Of a stretch of DNA of 43,450 bases, positions 22,587 to 31,185 are shown one piece after another. The notes beneath the pieces are model-generated. The model did no database searches. It saw only the letters and a list, made by a program, of their open reading frames with translations, and was not told the origin of the DNA. The first letter of the stretch is position 1; the number at the start of each line of letters is the position of its first letter. Source of the stretch: Paenibacillus sp. 1001270B_150601_E10. Its GTDB lineage: Bacteria > Bacillota > Bacilli > Paenibacillales > Paenibacillaceae. Location of the stretch: positions 684,141-727,590 of the forward strand of contig NZ_JADMOL010000002.1 in NCBI RefSeq assembly GCF_015558675.1, given 5' to 3'. The position numbers and the translations under genes are program-made.

Positions 22587-24173
22587 TTGAATGAAAAATT
22601 AGCACAGTACCGGGAACGAGGCACTCAGTACTGGAATCAGTTCAGCAAAAAGCAAAAGTGGCTTTTGCTGGGAACACTTATGTTCTTAATTGCTACAATT
22701 AGTGTCGTTACATATCAATTATCGAAAACAGACTACGAACTTGCCTTTAAAGACCTTAATGCAAGCGATGCAGCTGGAATTATTGAATATTTGAACGGAA
22801 ACGCAATTCCCTATCAATTAAGCTCAGATGGAACAAGTATTTCTGTGCCTGCCGCGCAAGCTTCTAAAGTTCGTGTTGATGTAGGTGCACAGGGAATCGT
22901 CAAAAACGGCTCTATCGGCTTTGATTCATTTGGCAATGAAGGTCTGATGAGCGGAATGACAGATAATGTATTTGACGTTCGTTACAAAGACGCACTAAAC
23001 GGTGAGATTGAACGCATGCTGCGACAAATGCAAGGCGTACAGGATGCACAGGTGCTGGTGAATCTCCCTCGCGAGACTGTATTTTCGAATGAACTAGGTG
23101 AAGAGGCGTCCGCTTCTGTCATTCTGAAGTTCAAGCCAGGATATGCACCTAACCAGCAAGTGGTAGACAGCTATTATAACTTGGTTAAATCGGCTGTTCC
23201 GAATCTCCCGGTTGAAAATATTACACTGACAAGCGACGAAGGTCCTCTTTATGCGACAGACTCCCCAGGCTCGACAGCCAACGGACTTTCAAGCACGGTG
23301 GAAGAGCAGCTCGTCATACAGCGTCGCTATGAGCGTGATCTAAGCGAAAAAATTCGCAACTATCTCACCAGTGTTGTTAAGTCTGACCAAGTGAACGTCC
23401 TCGTCTCGGCGAATCTCAACTTTGATAAAGTGAATAAAGAAGAAAACCTTGTTACTCCAGTTGATACGGAGAACATGAAAGGGATCGAGATCAGCGCTCA
23501 AGAACTACAGGAATCATTCAGTGGTTCTAATGGAGCAGACGGTGGAGTTGCTGGAGCGGGTGATCAAGACGTAGTGAACTATCCTGGTGCAGGCGGTTCT
23601 GGCAACAGTACGTCAGAGAAAACGCAATCGACGAAAAATTATGAAGTCAATCGAATTAAAAATGTAATTCAAGCTAGCCCTTACGCCGTACAGGATGTAA
23701 CGATTCATGCATCTGTACAAGCTGACAATATGGATGATGCGAAGATTCAAAGCATCGAGAAGGTGCTGCGCTCTATCGCATCTGCACAATTAAAGCAATC
23801 AGGCACTACTATTAGTGACGCAGAGTTAGAACAGAAAGTTTCTGTCATTGCTCAAAATGAGACTAATGAAGGAATGCTTAATGCGACTTCCATCCCAACT
23901 TGGGTATGGTATGGTGCTGGAGGCCTTGCTCTTCTGTTAATAGGTGGAGGTACAGCGTACCTAATCAGCCGTCGTCGCAAGAAAGCTGAAGAGGATGAAT
24001 TCGATGAGGATCTGCCTCTTATGACGACGACTCATGTTGAGCTACCTTCTATCGATTTGGAACATACCACTAATGAGAATCAAGTTCGCAAGCAATTGGA
24101 AGCATTGGCGAAGAAGAAGCCAGAGGAATTTGTTAATTTGCTGCGCACTTGGTTAGCAGACGATTCGAGGTGA
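22587..24173 (+). CDS. fliF: Flagellar MS-ring protein FliF
   Basis: The 528-residue MS-ring subunit, the first structure laid down in the membrane. Two transmembrane helices are visible, at about 24-46 (WLLLGTLMFLIATISVV) and 438-461 (WVWYGAGGLALLLIGGGTAYL). Between them lie ring-building domains (YLNGNAIPYQLSSDGTSISVPA; QVLVNLPRETVF) and a Gly/Ser-rich loop near 310-350. The cytoplasmic C-terminal tail (VRKQLEALAKKKPEEFVNLLRTWL) docks FliG. The start is TTG 22587, 6 bases after GGGGTGA; no ATG nearby fits as well. Confidence 0.97.
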   Translation: MNEKLAQYRERGTQYWNQFSKKQKWLLLGTLMFLIATISVVTYQLSKTDYELAFKDLNASDAAGIIEYLNGNAIPYQLSSDGTSISVPAAQASKVRVDVGAQGIVKNGSIGFDSFGNEGLMSGMTDNVFDVRYKDALNGEIERMLRQMQGVQDAQVLVNLPRETVFSNELGEEASASVILKFKPGYAPNQQVVDSYYNLVKSAVPNLPVENITLTSDEGPLYATDSPGSTANGLSSTVEEQLVIQRRYERDLSEKIRNYLTSVVKSDQVNVLVSANLNFDKVNKEENLVTPVDTENMKGIEISAQELQESFSGSNGADGGVAGAGDQDVVNYPGAGGSGNSTSEKTQSTKNYEVNRIKNVIQASPYAVQDVTIHASVQADNMDDAKIQSIEKVLRSIASAQLKQSGTTISDAELEQKVSVIAQNETNEGMLNATSIPTWVWYGAGGLALLLIGGGTAYLISRRRKKAEEDEFDEDLPLMTTTHVELPSIDLEHTTNENQVRKQLEALAKKKPEEFVNLLRTWLADDSR

Positions 24174-24179
24174 GTATAG

Positions 24180-25193
24180 ATGGCACGACCATCTCAAGGG
24201 TTAACGGGACGGCAGAAGGCAGCGATCTTGCTCATTTCGCTTGGACCAGAAGTATCTGCTCAAATCTTTAAACATTTAAGAGATGAAGAGATTGAGCAGC
24301 TAACCTTAGAAATTGCTAATGTTCGCAAGGTGGATTCTGCTGAGAAAGATGCAGTATTAAGTGATTTTCATCAAATCTGCCTGGCTCAAGAGTACATTTC
24401 GCAGGGCGGTATCGCTTATGCGAAAGAAATTCTTGAAAAAGCGCTTGGCTCTAGTAAAGCGGTTGACATCATCAATCGATTAACAGCCACGCTGCAAGTA
24501 AGACCTTTTGATTTTGCTAGAAAAGCAGATGCTCTGCAGATTCTTAACTTTATTCAAAATGAAAGTGCGCAAACCATTGCGCTTGTCCTTTCATATTTGC
24601 AGCAAGAGCAGGCTTCACAGATCCTATCTTCGCTTCCACCAGAGAAGCAAGCAGACGTCGCTAGACGCGTTGCGCTAATGGACAGCACCTCACCAGAGGT
24701 TATCAGTCAAGTAGAAGCTGTGCTCGAGCAGAAGCTGTCTGCTACTGTTACGCAGGATTATACTAGTGCAGGCGGCATCGAATCTATCGTTGGCATCTTG
24801 AATGGGGTCGACCGCGGTACAGAACGTACCATTTTGGATTCCTTAGAGATTCAAGATCCTGAGCTTGCAGAAGAGATTAAGAAACGGATGTTTGTCTTTG
24901 AAGACATCGTTAATATCGATAATCGTTCCATTCAGCGAATTATTCGTGATGTGGAAAATGCGGATCTTCAACTTGCGCTTAAAGTCGCAAGCGAGGAAGT
25001 TCGTAATGCGGTCTTCAGGAATATGTCTAAGCGTATGGCGGATACGTTCCGCGAAGAGATGGAGTTTATGGGTCCAGTAAGGCTGCGTGACGTTGAGGAA
25101 GCTCAGACTCGCATTGTTGCTATTATCCGCAGACTGGAAGAGTCTGGAGAAATCATAATCGCACGCGGTGGAGGAGACGATATCGTTGTCTAA
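24180..25193 (+). CDS. fliG: Flagellar motor switch protein FliG
   Basis: The 337-residue C-ring subunit that meets the MotA stator and generates torque. N-terminal FliF-binding domain (TGRQKAAILLISLGPEVSAQIFKHL), middle domain with the EHPQ-like motif written NESAQTIALVLSYL, and a C-terminal domain with the charged torque helix (MSKRMADTFREEMEFMGPVRLRDVEEAQ). Follows fliF by 6 bases and overlaps fliH by 8 bases. Length and order of domains are standard. Confidence 0.98.
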   Translation: MARPSQGLTGRQKAAILLISLGPEVSAQIFKHLRDEEIEQLTLEIANVRKVDSAEKDAVLSDFHQICLAQEYISQGGIAYAKEILEKALGSSKAVDIINRLTATLQVRPFDFARKADALQILNFIQNESAQTIALVLSYLQQEQASQILSSLPPEKQADVARRVALMDSTSPEVISQVEAVLEQKLSATVTQDYTSAGGIESIVGILNGVDRGTERTILDSLEIQDPELAEEIKKRMFVFEDIVNIDNRSIQRIIRDVENADLQLALKVASEEVRNAVFRNMSKRMADTFREEMEFMGPVRLRDVEEAQTRIVAIIRRLEESGEIIIARGGGDDIVV

Positions 25194-26034
25194 TATCATC
25201 AAATCTACACATTATGTCCCCGTTGAACAGATGCGGATGCTTGAGGCTGTAAGAAAACATCAAGAGCGCGTTCAAGAAGAAGTGATGCTTGAAGAGCGCA
25301 AGCCTTTAACCGAAGAAGGTCTATTAGAGCAGGATAAAGAGCTCGCTGAGCTCAGAAACACAATCTTGAAGGATGCCCAGGCGATCGCAGAACAGCAAGT
25401 TAAAGAAGCTGGGCTTGCGGCTGAGCAATGCTTGGAAGACGCACAGCAGCAAATTCAAAGCTGGTGGGAAGAGCGTCGTGCCGAAGATGAGGCCGTTCGA
25501 GAGCGGGTGCAGGCAGAAGCCTATCATGAAGGACATAGTGCTGGCATTGCTCAAGCAGAGCAGGATATTCAGGCTGCTTATGAGTCGCGAGTTAAAGAAT
25601 CTGAACAATTGCTTATGCAGGCCTATACAGCGAAGGAACAAATTATCCAAGAAGCCGAGCCGTTTGTCGTGACCGTTAGCTGCGCCATTGCGGAGAAAAT
25701 AATCGGCACACAGCTGTCGATTGATCCAGACCTTGTGCTCCAGTTGGTTCGCAAGCAGCTTGCACGCAAGCGCGAAAGCGGGGTAATCACGCTATGTGTA
25801 TCTCCACAGCAATTCAGCTTTATGCAAGCGGCTAGGGAAGAATTAAGCCTCGTCATTGATTCCCAAGCGGAACTGCAGATCATACCTGATGCAAGTGTAA
25901 GAGACCATGGCTGTGTGATTCGATCTTCTTTAGGGAGCATTGATGCGCGAATCGAGACACAGCTTGAAGAAGTGAAGAAGGCATTGCTTCAGGTGGCTCA
26001 TCAGCAAGAGGGAGAGGTAAGTGATGAAGGCTGA
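25186..26034 (+). CDS. fliH: Flagellar export ATPase regulator FliH
   Basis: The stator/regulator of the FliI ATPase in the flagellar export apparatus. The start is set at TTG 25186, inside the end of fliG, because GGTGGAGGAG lies about 11 bases upstream; GTG 25168 falls in that site. The 282-residue product has a long charged coiled coil (about 15-150, Glu/Gln-rich) and a C-terminal V-ATPase-E-like domain (VTVSCAIAEKIIGTQLSIDPDLVLQLVRKQL). It overlaps fliI by 11 bases. Confidence 0.93.
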   Translation: MSNIIKSTHYVPVEQMRMLEAVRKHQERVQEEVMLEERKPLTEEGLLEQDKELAELRNTILKDAQAIAEQQVKEAGLAAEQCLEDAQQQIQSWWEERRAEDEAVRERVQAEAYHEGHSAGIAQAEQDIQAAYESRVKESEQLLMQAYTAKEQIIQEAEPFVVTVSCAIAEKIIGTQLSIDPDLVLQLVRKQLARKRESGVITLCVSPQQFSFMQAAREELSLVIDSQAELQIIPDASVRDHGCVIRSSLGSIDARIETQLEEVKKALLQVAHQQEGEVSDEG

Positions 26035-27358
26035 TCACAAGGTCATCTGGGACCCGCTGAAATACACCGACTATTTGCAGCACATTGATCCTGTTCGGGT
26101 AAACGGTAAAGTAACGCAGGTTATCGGCTTGACCGTAGAGTCAGAAGGACCAGATGCTAGCATTGGAGAGGTATGTTACATCTACCCTACTAAGGGGCAG
26201 ACGCCGCTCTTGGCCGAGGTCGTAGGATTTCGTGATAACAAAGTGCTTCTTATGCCGCTAGGTGAGCTGCAAGATATCGGGCCAGGTTGCGATGTAGTCG
26301 GTACAGGCAAGCCGTTAACGGTTCAAGTCGGTTCAGAGCTCTTGGGCAAGGTGCTTAATGGACTGGGACAGCCACTGGATGGATCGTTTCTTCCAACTAG
26401 AATGGCTAAATATTCAACTTCGGCAACTCCATCTAATCCGCTAAAGCGTCCTCGTGTTAAAGAGCCGCTAGGCGTAGGTGTAAGAGCAATTGATGGGTTG
26501 CTTACGATAGGCAACGGTCAGCGGGTTGGTATTTTTGCTGGTTCGGGTGTTGGTAAGAGTACACTGCTTGGAATGATTGCTAGAAATACAGCAGCTGATG
26601 TGAATGTCATTGCACTTATTGGCGAACGGGGAAGAGAAGTGCTCGAGTTCATAGAGCGAGATCTTGGTCCTGAAGGCTTGGCACGTTCTATTGTTATTGT
26701 TGCTACTTCGGATCAACCTGCGCTTGTACGAATTAAAGGTGCGGTAATCGCAACAACAATCGCAGAGTATTTTCGTGATCGCGGCATGAATGTCATGCTG
26801 ATGATGGACTCGGTGACGCGATATGCGATGGCGATGCGCGAAGTCGGATTGGCAATTGGTGAACCGCCAGCAACGAGAGGCTATACGCCTTCTGTATTTG
26901 CAAGTCTACCCAAGCTTCTTGAACGAAGCGGCACTGGCCCAGCAGGTTCGATTACAGCCTTTTACACCGTGCTGGTAGATGGCGATGACATGAATGAACC
27001 GATTGCCGATGCGGTTCGAGGCATCCTCGATGGGCATATCGTGTTGAATCGAAGCATCGCTCACAAAGGGCATTACCCAGCAATCGATGTCCTTGCAAGC
27101 GTGAGCCGGGTTATGAAGGACATTGTGCCAGAAGAGCAGCAGCTAGCAGCTGAGCGCTTGAAGCGACTGCTAGCCTTATATAAAGAATCGGAAGATTTAA
27201 TTAACATAGGAGCCTATCAGCATGGCTCCAACCCAGCAATTGACGAAGCCATTCAAGCCATGGAAGCCATTAATAGCTTTACGCAGCAAAGAGTGACGGA
27301 ATCAGCAACGTATGAAGAGACCATAAATCGCCTTATGATTGAATTTTCAGGGAGATGA
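26024..27358 (+). CDS. fliI: Flagellum-specific ATPase FliI
   Basis: Hexameric ATPase related to the F1 beta subunit that helps deliver substrates to the flagellar export gate. The start chosen is ATG 26024 (6 bases after GGGAGAGG); GTG 26021 is adjacent. The 444-residue protein has Walker A GSGVGKST at 173-180, IALIGERGREVLEFI, Walker B VMLMMDSVTRYAMA near 245-258, and the family segment GEPPATRGYTPSVFASLP. All catalytic motifs are intact. Confidence 0.98.
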   Translation: MKADHKVIWDPLKYTDYLQHIDPVRVNGKVTQVIGLTVESEGPDASIGEVCYIYPTKGQTPLLAEVVGFRDNKVLLMPLGELQDIGPGCDVVGTGKPLTVQVGSELLGKVLNGLGQPLDGSFLPTRMAKYSTSATPSNPLKRPRVKEPLGVGVRAIDGLLTIGNGQRVGIFAGSGVGKSTLLGMIARNTAADVNVIALIGERGREVLEFIERDLGPEGLARSIVIVATSDQPALVRIKGAVIATTIAEYFRDRGMNVMLMMDSVTRYAMAMREVGLAIGEPPATRGYTPSVFASLPKLLERSGTGPAGSITAFYTVLVDGDDMNEPIADAVRGILDGHIVLNRSIAHKGHYPAIDVLASVSRVMKDIVPEEQQLAAERLKRLLALYKESEDLINIGAYQHGSNPAIDEAIQAMEAINSFTQQRVTESATYEETINRLMIEFSGR

Positions 27359-27365
27359 TTAAGAC

Positions 27366-27812
27366 ATGCGAGGCTTTCACTATACCTTTCAGAAGGTTCT
27401 AGATTTGAAAACCAATACGAAAAAACAGTCTGAATGGGTATTATCTCAAGCCATTGGACATCTTCAATCGGAAGAGACTCGGGTGGCAAGCATACAAGAG
27501 GAACGTCAACAACTCGCCGATAAGCTTCAAGATTTATGTGCGACCTGCGCTCCAGTCAAAGAAATCATGGCGTTGCAGGAGTATATCGGATATTTGGATC
27601 AAGAGCTGCTGAACGGTTTTGAGCGTGTGAAGCGAGCAGAAGTGCAGGTTCAAGAGAAGCAGGCCCATCTGTTTGAATGTGTCTCAGATGAGAAGTTATG
27701 GCTAAAAGCTAGGGAGAAAGCGCAATTCGCATTTCAACAAGAAGTCCTTCGTGCTGAACAGATTGAGATGGATGAAATGGCTACCGTCCGTTATCATATG
27801 GCTGCTCGTTAA
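27366..27812 (+). CDS. fliJ: Flagellar export chaperone FliJ
   Basis: A 148-residue, almost wholly coiled-coil protein that sits in the FliI hexamer like the gamma stalk of F1 and interacts with FlhA. The N-terminus (FHYTFQKVLDLKTNTKKQSEWVL) is typical. Charged heptads run through the length. It follows fliI by 7 bases. The call depends on the N-terminal pattern, coiled coil and position, as the family is poorly conserved. Confidence 0.92.
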   Translation: MRGFHYTFQKVLDLKTNTKKQSEWVLSQAIGHLQSEETRVASIQEERQQLADKLQDLCATCAPVKEIMALQEYIGYLDQELLNGFERVKRAEVQVQEKQAHLFECVSDEKLWLKAREKAQFAFQQEVLRAEQIEMDEMATVRYHMAAR

Positions 27813-27847
27813 CGAAGCGTATACGGGTAATGCAGGAGGGGATGGCA

Positions 27848-28753
27848 GTGGCTAAAGATTTATTAGAAGAAAAAGAAGAGGATCAGCCCTATACGAAATT
27901 TGAACGATTTTTATTTTTTGCGACACCGATTATTTTTTTAGTCGTGCTTCTGGTCGTGCTTTTGTTTGTGTTCAGTTCCAATTGGCGCACTCAAATGCTT
28001 GATATTGTAGAAAAAGTTCCGATCGTAAACAAGTGGCTGCCTGATCAGGATTCGAAAACAACAGGCTCGAAAGATAAAAAAGAACCGGAAAAGGATACAG
28101 CGAAAGAAGTCGAGGATCTTAAGGCTTTGTTAGCTTCAAAGGATAATGACCTTCGTGTGCTTGCAGACAAGCGCACAGAGCTTGAAGGGCAAGTGAAGGA
28201 TTTGTCCAAGCAATTGGAAGAAACGAAGAAAAAAGATGAGACTGAACGTACAAACAAGGAAGAGTACGAGAAGCAAGTGAAAGATTTGGCGAATATGTAT
28301 GCAAGCATGATGCCAAGTAAAGCTGCGCCGATCATGGAGAATTTGACCATGGATGAGCTTGTGCTTGTATTCAATGCGATGAAAAATGACGATCGGGTCA
28401 AGATTCTTGAAAAAATGAATCCAAAGATTGCGGCAGAAGCCTCCATTCGCTTAAAGGATGTTAAGCCTTCAGAGAGCCAGGCGATCGCTGCATTGCAATC
28501 TCGACTTCAGAAGATGGAGAATGAGAAGACGCCGAGCACGGGGCTAGATAAGGCACAAATTAATCGGACCTTTGCCAGTATGACACCAAAGAGCGGTGCA
28601 GAAATTCTTCTAGAGACTGCTAAAATAAGTCAAGACAAAGTGCTTTCCATCTTAAATGCGGTAGAAGATTCAACCCGCTCAAAGCTTATCGATGCGATGA
28701 CTCAGATCGATAATGCAGCTACGGCTAAGATCGTTGCAAAGCTTTTCCCGTAA
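27848..28753 (+). CDS. YlxF/MotE-like flagellar protein
   Basis: A 301-residue protein with one N-terminal transmembrane helix (FLFFATPIIFLVVLLVVLLF, about residues 19-40), a Lys/Glu-rich coiled coil (about 70-145) and a C-terminal domain. That domain has two MgtE-N/MotE-like repeats (MYASMMPSKAAPIMENLTMDELVLVFNAM and FASMTPKSGAEILLETAKISQDKVLSILNAV). MotE-type proteins act as chaperones for the motor protein MotB or MotC in some bacteria; in Firmicutes the role of YlxF is not settled. Start at GTG 27848, 8 bases after AGGAGG. It lies between fliJ and fliK as ylxF does in B. subtilis. Confidence 0.85.
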   Translation: MAKDLLEEKEEDQPYTKFERFLFFATPIIFLVVLLVVLLFVFSSNWRTQMLDIVEKVPIVNKWLPDQDSKTTGSKDKKEPEKDTAKEVEDLKALLASKDNDLRVLADKRTELEGQVKDLSKQLEETKKKDETERTNKEEYEKQVKDLANMYASMMPSKAAPIMENLTMDELVLVFNAMKNDDRVKILEKMNPKIAAEASIRLKDVKPSESQAIAALQSRLQKMENEKTPSTGLDKAQINRTFASMTPKSGAEILLETAKISQDKVLSILNAVEDSTRSKLIDAMTQIDNAATAKIVAKLFP

Positions 28754-28794
28754 TGTTCGTCAAGGGATTACCTTCTCAGAAAGGAGGTGAAAAC

Positions 28795-30111
28795 ATGAAT
28801 ATTGGGATGATTATGTCGACACAACCGGCAAATGCAACTGCCCAAGCCACGAAGAAGTCTGCCTCTGATGGAAATGGCCCGTTTCTTTCGACACTTAATC
28901 AGCTTATGGGCGAGTCAACAGAAACGACAACTGGAGCGAATGTTCTCCCTTTCTGGTTTGCGGAGAGTGAGACATCTTTAGATCAGATGCTTGGTGGTTC
29001 ATCGGAATTGTTGGAAGCTTTAGAACAGCTGCTGACGCTTCAGCCGGAACAGATGGAAGACCAGCTTGCGAATAATCCTGAGCTTCTTCAAATGGTACAG
29101 GCATGGATTCAGCAAGCAGCAGCCTTTCTTCAATCACAAGGATCAGAAACGGCTACAGTTGAGCAGCAAACGGCCATTCAAATGCTTACTGAAGAGCCGC
29201 AAACGGTTATGCTTGTCGTTCGTGATCAGTTTGAACAGATTAAGCAGCTGGTTAAAACAAATGCTCCGCTTGAGACGCAGCAAGCTAAGCTTGTATCTGC
29301 AGAAGGGCAGAAGCTAATACAGCAGCTCGACACGCTCATTACACAAATCGCGAGTAAAGAAGCGAGGCCAGTTGTTCACCCAACACACGTGACAAACCCT
29401 ACCCACCCGTCAGCTAATCAAGTGATGCCTGAGATCACGACGCGTCCAATGGTACAAACTGTCACGACAGATGTTGAACAGCTTCGTGCAGCGAAATCCG
29501 TGCATGTTGTGAATGAAGGAATGACGTCGACAGCTGATGACGGTCAAGTCACGAATCAAGTCATGACTGCAGGTCAATTTGCCCTGAGAGCTGAAGGAAC
29601 TGGAGCACCGAAGACAGCAGTACCGATTCAAGCCAGTCATTTCTCTCAGGAGATGTCTACTTTTGTCGTGAAACAGCTGGCATTCACGACTCAAGAAGGT
29701 GTGTCACAGGCGAAGATTACATTGTATCCTGAACACCTTGGTCAAGTGGATGTGCGTTTGACCATGCAGCATGGACAGTTGATCGCTCATTTTATCACAG
29801 AGCACGCAGCAGCTAAAGATATAATCGATCAGCAGCTATCCATGCTTAGAAGCGCATTGCAATCTCAAGGGATCCAGGTTGATAAATTGGAAGTTTCTCA
29901 GCAGGTGACTCAGACGACTTCTTCTACGCTGTCCTCGAATATGTTCCATGGGGAGAGACAATCGAATCCTCAAGGACAATCTTCTCAGGGATCATCTTCT
30001 AACGGATCGGCCATTGTCGATGAGCATGGGGAGATGCTGGAGGTTGATGCAGTAGAGGAGTCAAGTGTTAGACGTACAGCGATGGGATCATCATTTGAAG
30101 CAAGCATATAA
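28795..30111 (+). CDS. fliK: Flagellar hook-length control protein FliK
   Basis: A secreted molecular ruler that stops hook growth and switches the export gate to late substrates through FlhB. The start ATG 28795 follows AAAGGAGGTG, giving 438 residues. The N-terminal and middle parts are Gln/Thr/Ser-rich and low in order. The conserved C-terminal Flg_hook domain (about 290-380) contains AKITLYPEHLGQVDVRLTMQHGQLIAHFIT and LRSALQSQGIQVDKLEV. The last 50 residues are Ser/Gln-rich. Another FliK-like gene lies at 6.7 kb. Confidence 0.93.
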   Translation: MNIGMIMSTQPANATAQATKKSASDGNGPFLSTLNQLMGESTETTTGANVLPFWFAESETSLDQMLGGSSELLEALEQLLTLQPEQMEDQLANNPELLQMVQAWIQQAAAFLQSQGSETATVEQQTAIQMLTEEPQTVMLVVRDQFEQIKQLVKTNAPLETQQAKLVSAEGQKLIQQLDTLITQIASKEARPVVHPTHVTNPTHPSANQVMPEITTRPMVQTVTTDVEQLRAAKSVHVVNEGMTSTADDGQVTNQVMTAGQFALRAEGTGAPKTAVPIQASHFSQEMSTFVVKQLAFTTQEGVSQAKITLYPEHLGQVDVRLTMQHGQLIAHFITEHAAAKDIIDQQLSMLRSALQSQGIQVDKLEVSQQVTQTTSSTLSSNMFHGERQSNPQGQSSQGSSSNGSAIVDEHGEMLEVDAVEESSVRRTAMGSSFEASI

Positions 30112-30138
30112 TCATGCAGTGGATAGAAGGAGGTGTGA

Positions 30139-30684
30139 ATGAAGATGTCCGCAAATGCAGGAATTACGAATAATCTCTTATGGCCGAACTACAGCAAGGA
30201 GAACCTGGACAAGGTTAAACCAACGGGTGCAGAGAAGACGCTTGATAAAGACGACTTTCTACACATATTAATTACCCAGCTGGCGAATCAGGATCCGATG
30301 CAGCCAATGGAGGATAAAGAGTTCATTGCACAGATGGCTCAATTCACCTCTGTAGAGCTGTTAAATGGAATATCAACGCAGCTGCAGGCGATGAACCAGT
30401 CGCTTGGCATGTCGTCGTCTCTCATCGGCAAGGAAGTGTCTTGGCTTGGACCGGGCGAAGCTGGAGCAGATGGAAGTACGATTCCTGTTGTTTATTCGGG
30501 AGTGGTGGATTCCATTATCATACGTCAAGGCGTCAGCTATGCAAAGATAGGCGATAATGAAATTGCGCTAACTGATATTATGGAGATCAGAAACCCTGGA
30601 ACAGGGGAATCGGGTTCTGAGGGAAGTGAGTCTGAATCCGAGTCAGGCAATGAAGCTGGCAGCGAAGTTGGTGAGCAGGCATGA
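30139..30684 (+). CDS. flgD: Flagellar hook assembly (cap) protein FlgD
   Basis: Caps the growing hook so that FlgE subunits can fold in place. The 181-residue protein has the conserved N-terminal LDKDDFLHILITQLANQDPMQPMEDKEFIAQMAQFTSVELLNGI (in pieces this is the family hallmark), then a short beta domain. The tail (about 155-181) is almost all Ser, Glu and Gly. AAGGAGGTG lies just before ATG 30139; ATG 30145 is an alternative. It overlaps the next gene by 4 bases. Confidence 0.95.
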   Translation: MKMSANAGITNNLLWPNYSKENLDKVKPTGAEKTLDKDDFLHILITQLANQDPMQPMEDKEFIAQMAQFTSVELLNGISTQLQAMNQSLGMSSSLIGKEVSWLGPGEAGADGSTIPVVYSGVVDSIIIRQGVSYAKIGDNEIALTDIMEIRNPGTGESGSEGSESESESGNEAGSEVGEQA

Positions 30685-31085
30685 GAACGAACTTCCACTT
30701 GGGCGGATTAAGGCCACAGGCTCCCGTTCAACCTGTTCAGTCCCAAAAGCAGTCAGTAAAGGAAACGGTCTCAGCAGAACAGCAAGTTCCATTCAAAGAG
30801 TTATTTGACCGGGAATTAAAACGAACAGATGGCGTACAATTCAGTCATCATGCATCCCAGCGCATTCAAGAGAGAGGAATGAACCTCACTCCTGAAGTGA
30901 TGAGCAAGATCAACGCGGCTGTGGAGCAAGCTGCTGCTAAAGGCTCGAAGCAGTCTCTAGTGTTAATGAATAATGCAGCTTATATCGTGAATGTACCGTC
31001 TCGGACAATCATTACAGCACTGGATCAGCCCTTTCAGCAAGGGCATCTATTCACAGCGATAGACAGCGCGGTCTGTATTGAATAA
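30681..31085 (+). CDS. Flagellar operon protein, TIGR02530 type
   Basis: A 134-residue protein of a family found only in flagellar operons, function unknown. Recognisable core: QFSHHASQRIQERGMNLTPE near 52-71 and VPSRTIITALDQ near 110-121, with the latter typical of a small alpha/beta domain. The first 40 residues are Gln/Pro/Val-rich. The ATG overlaps the flgD stop (ATGA). No signal peptide or membrane segment. Confidence 0.85.
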   Translation: MRTNFHLGGLRPQAPVQPVQSQKQSVKETVSAEQQVPFKELFDRELKRTDGVQFSHHASQRIQERGMNLTPEVMSKINAAVEQAAAKGSKQSLVLMNNAAYIVNVPSRTIITALDQPFQQGHLFTAIDSAVCIE

Positions 31086-31185
31086 ACGTTGCAAAGTATA
31101 TGGCTGGACCACGACGGAGGCCATCGTCCATGGACCGATTGAAGTGGACGCTTATCCCAATATTACGGAGGTTGAAGAACAATGA
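31078..31185 (+). CDS. Possible 35-residue small gene bridging the gap before flgE
   Basis: A TTG-started frame overlaps the end of the previous gene by 8 bases, fills the 96-base gap, and ends in TGA overlapping the flgE ATG (ATGA). The product reads like a normal soluble peptide (KVYGWTTTEAIVHGPIEV... ending TEVEEQ). Against it: no clear ribosome binding site before the TTG, and a stop-free run of this length arises by chance fairly often. It could also be untranslated spacer. Confidence 0.35.
   Translation: MNKRCKVYGWTTTEAIVHGPIEVDAYPNITEVEEQ

Noticed and set aside
30681-31185. Frameshift explanation for the frame after the TIGR02530-type gene
   Set aside because: The TIGR02530-type product already has normal length and ending, and no slippery sequence is seen at the junction.
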